A stretch of DNA of 12,918 nucleotides, taken from assembly GCA_026770575.1 (NCBI GenBank), contig MU657210.1:194645-207562 (forward strand), read 5' to 3'. The stretch's first letter is position 1; each line of letters opens with the position of its first letter. This document shows, piece by piece, positions 7,748 through 12,918 of this stretch. Below the pieces are notes generated by a model. The model made no database searches. It was not told where the DNA came from and saw nothing but the letters and a program-made list of their open reading frames with translations. The position numbers and the translations under genes were made by a program. The DNA is from Pelagophyceae sp. CCMP2097 (lineage: Eukaryota > Sar > Pelagophyceae).

Positions 7748-10359
7748 TCATCTCCAGCGCACGTCTGGCGACTTTTCGTGCCGGGCGGACCTCGGCCGCT
7801 GCGGCTCGGCGTGGCGCGGCAGGTTTGCGAGGAAGGCGTCGGACCCCAGAATCTCCGCAAAGAGCTCTGACGCGGGCGCCCGCCGCGGCGAAGCCGCAAA
7901 CCCGTCCACGTCCGCCGAGCTCGGCCGCTTGTCTCGCGGCCTTTGCTCGGGCGCGTCGGCCCGCCGTTCGAGCTCGTGGACGAGCTTGCGGATGACCGAA
8001 TTGCGCAGCCGCACTTGCAGCTCGAGCTTCTTCAGCGCCGCCTCGTGGACGTCGCCGTCGTCGGCCGACTCCGGGCCGCGGCGGTGGTCCTCGTGCTTCG
8101 CCGCGTCGACTTCCAACTTCTCCAGCTCGAGGCCGACGATGCGCATTTCCGCGTCTAACAAAGCGTTCTGCTCGTCCTTTGAAGCGTCTAGCAGCCTGAG
8201 AAGCCGGCCCTTGTGGTCGCCGCGCGCGGGGCTCTCGTTGGAGCCGATGGAGGCCAGTATAGCCTGCTGCTTCTCCAGGTTGCGCTTCACCGCCCTTCGA
8301 AGCCCTTGGCACTCCTTCATCGCGCGCTGCTGCACGCGAGCCTCGCGCGCCTCGCGCGCGTCGATGGACCCGGGCGAGTCGTCCTGGTTCGAAGGCCGCG
8401 CGTCGCCCGAAGGCCTCGACTCGCGCGCCTCGTCGTCGGCCTTGCCGGGAGACTTGTTCGGCGACGCCTTGCCCTTGGAAGCCGGGGCCGTCGTCTGCTT
8501 CATCAACGCGTTGGAGAGGAAGGCGAGCGGGTCGCGTCGCAAAAGGTCGTCGTCCGTCTGAATCCGCCCAGAGACCAACTTGTCGGCCTCGACGCGCGAC
8601 CCCCGCGTCATCTCAAAAACAGTCTGTCGCAGCTCAATGGCCTCGCGGAGCTGGCCGATGACCTTGCGTCGAGTCTGCTGCAGCGCATCCGCGGGCCGCG
8701 GCTCCTCGGCGTCGGCTTTGGATTTGCGGCGGCGAAGTCTCGACTTGAGCTTTGAAAATTTGTCCTGCGATTCCGACGCCTTGGTCGAGCCCTCGGACTT
8801 GCAAGGCTGCAGAGTGCCCTCGGAGCTGTTCTTGCGCACCCGTTTCTCGCCCTCGTCGGGGGCCACTTTTGAAGGCCTCTTCTGTTTGGCGCGGTCCGAA
8901 GCGCGCTTGTCCCGCCGGGCCTTTTGCTCCAGCAGTTGTTCTAAAGGCGCCACCTTTGCAAACTTCGGCTTGTCCACCTTTCGCACGTTCTCCCGTACGG
9001 TGTTCTTGATCGCTCGAGCGCGGTGCGCGTATTTGAGAGTGTTCAACGTTTCTTCAAACGAAGACGCCGCCGGCGACGCGTGCGCCAGCATCAAAGTGCG
9101 CGTGTTGCCGCCGAGCGAGTCCTTCAACAAGCGAGTGAGCTTGGAGTCGCGGAAGTTCACGTACGCTGCCGCGCCCTTGCCGGGACCCTTGTCGCCGTGC
9201 GCGCGCCGCAAGCCATTAATCACGTTGCCCAGCGCCAGCAGCGACCGGTTGATGCGCGCGCCTTCTGCTAATCGCGCGCCCGAGTTTTGCGTCTCCGCGG
9301 CGCGCTCGCTCCCAGCCAAGTCGATCATGCACAGCTTGGCGCGCCGCCGCACGCGCTCGCCGCGCTGGGCGTCGGCGTGCTGCTGCGACGCGCTGCTCCG
9401 CCGGATCGGGGGTAAGACGTCGGTGGCCTCTACGTTGATCTGCAGGATGGCGTGCGACCTGGACGATTCCGCGTGCGCGCCGGTAGACTCTTGCGTCCGC
9501 CTCGAGTTGCCCTGGTGCAGCAGCTCCATGACGGCGTCGACGTTTGCGACGTGCACCTCGGTGACGCCGCAGATGGTCGGACCGAGCTTGGGGTCCTCTC
9601 GAAGCTCGAGGCCGCCGCAGCCGCCGTGGTCCGCTTTGGCCCGTATGGGTCCGTCGCCGAGCAAGTCGCGAATCTCCTCGTTGTACAGCTCCACAAACGA
9701 CACCATAAACTTGGTCTTCGTCTCGGAAGAAATCGCAAACAACCTATACAAACAATCGAATCGCTCTGCCGCATACACGCTCTGCCGCGAACGACGCACT
9801 GTTCCAGCGTGAGCCGCATCACGCCCGTCTCGCCGCGGTGGCCCAGCATCGTGTGCGTCTAAAGAGGCGAGCGGTTGCGTTTCCTCAACGTTTCCCCGAC
9901 GCGCTTCCAACCACACATACGTTTCCCTGACACAGCACGCACCTTGCCCGACCCCGTCTGTCCGTAGGCAAAGATGGTCACGTTGATGCCCTCCATGACG
10001 GCGTCGACGAGCGGCGAAACGGACTCCTTGTACACGCTCTCCGTCGAGTCTTCGGGGCCATAGACCTGAGAACAGGCCTTTGGCCCGGTCCGGCTTCTGC
10101 AGGGCCCCGCCGCGGGCGTCGAAGCGGGCCGGGGACTCACGTGGTCGAAGTCGTACTGCCGCTCTCGCACGTAGTCGGCGCGGAGGTAGTCGATCTCCTC
10201 CTTTCTTCCGGCGAAGGCCTTCTTCGGGTCGAGTACAGTGATGCAGCCGCGGCCCGCCTCGCGCGAGGGCAGCACGACGACGTCGGGCTGCTTGTCGTGC
10301 GGCAGGATGGGCCGCACGCGCACGGCCACCTTGACGTGGAAGCTCTTGTCCTTGGGCAT
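7748..10359 (-). CDS. Kinesin motor protein, probably kinesin-8 (KIF18/KIF19-like)
   Basis: Proposed exons on the minus strand are 10359-10141, 10065-9943, 9858-9800 and 9743-7748 (798 residues). Introns of 75, 84 and 56 nt use GTGAGT, GTGCGT and GTGCGT donors and rebuild the motor domain exactly. The N-terminal motor covers about 8-387: VKVAVRVRPILP, FDHVYGPEDSTESVY, the P-loop GQTGSGKT at 108-115, SSRSHA (switch I, 227-232), DLAGSERA (switch II, 275-282) and LTRLLKDSLGGNTRTLMLAH. The neck side (TLKYAHRARAIKNTVRENV) and the Leu-rich INRSLLALGNVINGL resemble kinesin-8, whose members move toward microtubule plus ends and often depolymerise them. The tail is highly charged, with predicted coils near LRRAVKRNLEKQQAILASI and ALKKLELQVRLRN. 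Oddly, the Asn usual in T-x-x-N-x-x-SSRSH is His224. The P-loop is split by an intron between Lys114 and Thr115. The kinesin call is firm; the subfamily is less so. Confidence 0.93.
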
Positions 10360-10768
10360 CGCGCCGCAACGCCCCTCGCCTCCGGGTTGGCCGCAACGCC
10401 CCTCGGACCGACGCCGATCCGCCGCGGCACCCGCTTCACCCGCGCCGGCGCCGTGTTCCGCGCAGTATTCGTGGCCCGCGCCGCTAACGGCGGGGCGTGC
10501 GACGCGAGGCTGAGGGCGCTGCCTCGGAACGGGCAGTCCGGCCGACGTCCTGCCCGACGAGAGAGACCGTTTGCAACTCTCGATCGGCCCACAACCCAGC
10601 CCAACTTTTGAAAGGTTTAAAGCCCATGAGCTGGGTTACGGCCGTCGGTGATTTACGGTTGTTGCCTTCGCAGCACTCTCCCTTCGCACGGGAGCCCGCC
10701 GGGCGCCTCTCCGCGCCGCCCCCGCCCTTCTCCGCCGCGTCGAGCCACGCCGCCGCGCGCGCGCGAAA
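10360..10768. promoter_or_regulatory. Divergent promoter region of the kinesin and UBE2S-like genes
   Basis: These 409 bp separate two start codons facing away from each other, so both promoters lie here. GCCGCAACGCCCCTCG occurs twice (10363-10378 and 10390-10405, period 27 bp), close to the kinesin start. No TATA box is obvious. A less GC-rich stretch at about 10606-10670 contains AAAGGTTTAAAGCCC. No gene is supported inside it. Confidence 0.6.
10363..10405. repeat. 16-bp direct repeat beside the kinesin start
   Basis: GCCGCAACGCCCCTCG is present at 10363-10378 and 10390-10405. The first copy begins 4 bp upstream of the kinesin ATG. It could be a duplicated regulatory site or simply a small slippage duplication. 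Confidence 0.75.
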
Positions 10769-11511
10769 ATGGCTGCCATGACGTTGATCCCGGCAAACGT
10801 CGTGGGCCGCATCTCGCGAGAGATCAAGGACCTCGCAACGAGGCCGCCAGAGGGCATCCGCTACGTCGAGCAGGAAGACGACTCCTTGACGGAAATCCAC
10901 GCCGACATCGACGGGCCCGGTGCGTCTTCTGCGGGCGTCCGCCGACACAAAGAGGCCGCGCGGCGGGACCGCTGCCTAACCGCCTTCTCCGCCTAGTCGG
11001 CACGCCGTACGAGGCCGGCGTCTTCCGCATGAAGCTGGTGCTGGGGTCGGACTACCCGGCGGCGCCGCCGCGCGGCTTCTTCTTGACAAAGGTGTACCAC
11101 CCGAATATCGCCGCCAACGGCGACATTTGCGTCAACACGCTGAAGCGCGACTGGAACGAAGGCGTCACGCTGGCGCACGTCCTCCAGGTCATCCGCTGCC
11201 TCCTCATCGTGCCCTTTCCCGAGTCGTCGTTGAACGACGAGGCGGGCAAGCTCTTTCTCGAGTCGTACGACGAGTACTTTAAGCGGGCCAGGCTCATGAC
11301 GTCCGTCCACGCGCCCAGGCGCGAGGTCCCAAAGGCCCACGCGGGCCTCACCGACAAGAACGGTGCGACTTTGAGTGTTCCGGCATGCCTCGACGCTGTG
11401 ACCTTAGGCGACGAGGAGCAGTCGACGGATGTCTCCGCGGCCAAGCGCAAAGTTGCCAAGGAGCAAAAAAAGCAAAAGGAGAATAAGAAAAAGGGCCTCA
11501 AGAGGCTCTAG
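10769..11511 (+). CDS. UBE2S: Ubiquitin-conjugating enzyme E2, UBE2S-like
   Basis: Two exons, 10769-10919 and 10997-11511, give 221 residues; the 77-nt intron runs from GTGCGT to CGCCTAG. The start at 10769 follows GCGCGAAA and yields [19 protein letters not shown]. The UBC fold covers about 8-155. Hallmarks are [13 protein letters not shown], a YHPN motif (84-87), and the active-site Cys95 in [13 protein letters not shown], the same residue number as in human UBE2S. Downstream NPES-type sequence appears as [13 protein letters not shown]. The tail is lysine-rich and ends GLKRL, like the LRRL end by which UBE2S binds the anaphase-promoting complex. UBE2S extends Lys11-linked ubiquitin chains on APC/C substrates during mitotic exit. 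Length, catalytic site and tail all fit an orthologue. The gene is head to head with the kinesin. Confidence 0.93.
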
Positions 11512-11779
11512 CCCTGTGCCTTCCACAAACACGCGCCGCCGCACGTCGACGACGCGCCCCCCCTGAAAATAGACGAGCGCTTATCGCCGTGCGGGTGCTT
11601 CGCCGGCGGCCCGCGCCGCCGACGACGTATCCGAAACGGCGTCCGCTAAAAACCCCCTTCGCATCACTCGCCAAACATTCGGCCCGTTGATCGGCCCGTT
11701 GGTCGGCGCGCTTTACGCAACGGGTCACTTCGCCAATTCTCTTCGGACTTAGCATCCGTCGAGCAACCCCTCGAGCACC
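11512..11779. promoter_or_regulatory. Spacer with NAC beta promoter
   Basis: These 268 bp follow the UBE2S-like stop and precede the NAC beta start. A 12-bp unit TCGGCCCGTTG(A/G) is repeated in tandem at 11679-11690 and 11691-11702, with a partial third copy (TCGG) from 11703. It may be a promoter element of the following gene. No other coding or RNA signal is visible. Confidence 0.55.
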
Positions 11780-12262
11780 ATGGCGGACGCGGCGGCCGAG
11801 GCTCGGGAGAAGATGATTGCGCGCCGCTTCGGCGGCGCGCAAATGTCGCAGACGGGCGGCAAGGGCACCATGCGCCGGAAGCACAAGGCGGTGCACAAGA
11901 CCGCTACTTCCGACGACAAGAAGCTCGGGTCGACGCTGAAGAAGCTCGGGGTGACGAACATCCCGGCCATCGAGGAGGTGAACCTCTTCACGGCGGACGG
12001 GCGCGTCGTCCACTTCAGCAGCCCCAAGGTGCAGGCTTCTATCGCGGCCAACACGTACGTCGTCACGGGCCAGGCCGAGACCAAGCAGCTCACCGAGCTG
12101 CTGCCCGGCATCATGAACCAGCTCGGCCCGGACAACATCCACCACCTCAAGCAGATCGCGGACCAGATGGCCGCCCCCGGGTCCGCGCCGGCGCAGGACG
12201 ACGACTCGGACGACGACGTGCCCGACCTCGTCGAAAACTTTGAAGACGTCTCCAAGATGTAG
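11780..12262 (+). CDS. BTF3: Nascent polypeptide-associated complex subunit beta (BTF3-like)
   Basis: This is an intronless gene of 160 residues. The start codon lies in a strong context (CACCATGGCG). NAC beta pairs with NAC alpha, sits near the ribosome exit tunnel and guards emerging polypeptides from wrong targeting to the ER. The N-terminal basic motif [10 protein letters not shown] (about 31-40) corresponds to the ribosome-binding RRK-x-K motif. The NAC domain follows at about 46-110, with [39 protein letters not shown] and [15 protein letters not shown]. Then come [20 protein letters not shown] and an acidic tail ([18 protein letters not shown]), as usual for the family. Length is typical. 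Lack of introns sets it apart from the other full genes in this window, perhaps because it is highly expressed; that is inference. Confidence 0.96.
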   Translation: MADAAAEAREKMIARRFGGAQMSQTGGKGTMRRKHKAVHKTATSDDKKLGSTLKKLGVTNIPAIEEVNLFTADGRVVHFSSPKVQASIAANTYVVTGQAETKQLTELLPGIMNQLGPDNIHHLKQIADQMAAPGSAPAQDDDSDDDVPDLVENFEDVSKM

Positions 12263-12524
12263 ATTAAGCGGAAAGTGTCCCCCGCGCACCGACCCGGAAG
12301 GCATAGGCTGCACGCAGCGAAGCGGGACGCTCAGGGAGGGGGGGCGCACGACTTTTCCAAGAGAGGGATTAAATGTAAAGGCTCTCGAGAGACAGTCAGT
12401 TCATAGGGGAGCCGCCACTGGGCGTCTTATAGAGGCAGGTCTTAGAGAGGCAGGTGGCTCTGGTACCCGCCTCGTCGGGGGCGGTCCGAGCCTGAAGATC
12501 TGTAATTCACAACTAATCTAGTTT

Positions 12525-12551
12525 AAAAGACTTAGGAATTCCTAGTCTTTT
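12525..12551. repeat. 27-bp near-perfect palindrome
   Basis: AAAAGACTTAGGAATT on the left mirrors AATTCCTAGTCTTTT on the right with a single-base indel; the centre is GGAATTCC. It can form a cruciform or an RNA hairpin. It is about 260 bp after the NAC beta stop and is followed by G-rich AAGGGGGTGGGG. It could take part in transcription termination; no protein family is implied. Confidence 0.75.
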
Positions 12552-12638
12552 CAAGGGGGTGGGGAAAAAACAGTGGGCCGCAACATGACACTAACTAACC
12601 TAGATTTTCGGCTCTCGACCCAGGTTTCTGTGTGGTCG

Positions 12639-12654
12639 AAAAATTGAAATTTTT
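12639..12654. repeat. Short AT-rich hairpin
   Basis: AAAAATT (12639-12645) pairs with AATTTTT (12648-12654) around GA. It lies within an AT-rich stretch between two convergent genes. TCGACC (12615-12620) and GGTCGA (12634-12639) also face each other. Confidence 0.5.
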
Positions 12655-12673
12655 ACGATGGAACCGTCCCGGT

Positions 12674-12833
12674 GGTTAGCGCCGTCTGGCGGCTCAGGCG
12701 CCGGCCGCCGCCACCTCGACGGTTGGTTCAGCGCCGGCTGGCGGCCCACTGGCAGGCGCCGGCCGCTGCCACCTGGCTCGGTCGGTTCAGCGCCGGTTTG
12801 CGGCCCAGGCGTCGGCCGCTGCCGTCTGGCGTT
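12674..12833. repeat. Three imperfect tandem repeats of 51-59 bp
   Basis: Units begin at 12674, 12725 and 12784. Each starts GGTT(C)AGCGCCG, passes through TGGCGGC or TTGCGGC, then AGGCG(C/T)CGGCCG and CTGCC or similar. The second unit carries an 8-bp insertion. Spacing is by direct adjacency, not by unique spacers. The third unit overlaps the inferred end of a minus-strand coding region, including its TGA. Confidence 0.8.
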
Positions 12834-12918
12834 GCACGTTGGCCGCCTTCTCTGGCGCCGCAGCAGCGTCGTTCCTGCGGCGCTTCTTGGCCTTCGACTT
12901 GGTAGTGGGCGTCTTGAA
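12787..12918 (-). CDS. Partial C-terminal end of a lysine/alanine-rich protein (runs off the right edge)
   Basis: From the right edge the minus strand reads open for 43 codons to TGA at 12789-12787. The peptide starts FKTPTTKSKAKKRRRNDAA and ends AAADAWAANRR. Its first half is strongly basic, like a nuclear-localisation or nucleic-acid-binding tail; its second half is Ala/Gln-rich. No start is inside the window and no family can be named. Support is only the open frame and plausible composition. It would converge on NAC beta. The end of the gene coincides with the third of three tandem repeats. Confidence 0.4.
   Translation of the reverse strand, partial: FKTPTTKSKAKKRRRNDAAAAPEKAANVQRQTAAADAWAANRR

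Larger units (their letters stand above)
12263..12786. other. Convergent spacer with palindromes and repeats
   Basis: These 524 bp lie between the NAC beta stop and the inferred stop of a minus-strand gene. The left 260 bp hold no supported gene, only a small AGAGGCAGGT repeat around 12432-12457. Then come a 27-bp palindrome (12525-12551), an AT hairpin (12639-12654) and GC-rich tandem repeats (12674-12833). The middle (12500-12660) is clearly more AT-rich than the genes. Confidence 0.6.

Noticed and set aside
8580..9812. Plus-strand frame of 410 codons opposite the kinesin
   Set aside because: It mirrors the kinesin exon; Ser/Arg-rich composition reflects antisense of a charged protein.
10360..10396. 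Longer unspliced kinesin frame starting at 10396
   Set aside because: That frame lacks the VRVRP, P-loop and TMLG motifs, which are recovered only by splicing from the ATG at 10359.
12240..12521. Plus-strand frame of 93 codons overlapping the NAC beta end
   Set aside because: It starts inside the NAC beta coding region in another frame and shows no motif; most of it is likely 3' UTR.
12674..12833. CRISPR array
   Set aside because: The units are directly adjacent, diverged and GC-rich with no unique spacers, and the genome is eukaryotic.
12672..12905. Plus-strand frame of 77 codons over the tandem repeats
   Set aside because: It begins with a non-ATG or weak start, is Arg/Pro/Trp-rich from repeat sequence, and conflicts with a more protein-like minus-strand tail.

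Overview
This window looks like compact, GC-rich nuclear DNA from a unicellular eukaryote. It holds eukaryote-only genes: a kinesin, a UBE2S-type ubiquitin-conjugating enzyme, the beta subunit of the nascent polypeptide-associated complex (NAC), an EDR2_C-domain protein, and an ER-lumenal protein with a signal peptide and a KEL-type tail. Six of the eight genes are split by short introns, mostly 42-103 nt, whose splice sites restore the reading frame. The style (high GC, tiny introns, 100-400 bp between genes, EDR2_C domain) suggests a microalga, perhaps a stramenopile such as a pelagophyte. That placement is inference from gene style; no rRNA or organellar marker is present.

Layout, left to right. 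1-407: repeat-rich leader with two stem-loops, direct repeats and a CG/TG dinucleotide tract. 408-2146 (+): multi-exon membrane protein of unknown function. 2286-4004 (-): secreted or ER protein joining a CS (p23-like) domain to saposin/canopy-like cysteine motifs, ending in TKEL. 4005-4343: divergent promoter region with a poly-T tract and two TATA-like boxes. 4344-5843 (+): EDR2_C (DUF1336) lipid-binding-type protein. 5844-6158: convergent spacer with a GC-rich inverted repeat and a tandem copy of the end of the next gene. 6159-7516 (-): HAD-superfamily hydrolase of the CECR5/HDHD5 type. 7748-10359 (-): kinesin, probably kinesin-8. 10360-10768: divergent promoter region. 10769-11511 (+): UBE2S-like E2. 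11780-12262 (+): NAC beta/BTF3. 12263-12786: convergent spacer with a palindrome and three tandem repeats. 12787-12918 (-): probable C-terminal end of a lysine-rich protein cut by the window edge.

The genes are mostly housekeeping and do not form one pathway. One pairing stands out: the kinesin and the UBE2S-like E2 are head to head across 409 bp, and both families are known from mitosis and microtubule or APC/C work, so shared regulation is possible. I found no CRISPR array, transposase, prokaryotic operon or obvious defence system. The most unusual items are the ER CS-plus-saposin-like fusion, the unknown membrane protein, a GTGCGY-rich set of 5' splice sites, a His in place of the conserved switch I Asn of the kinesin, and apparent duplications of the 3' ends of two minus-strand genes.
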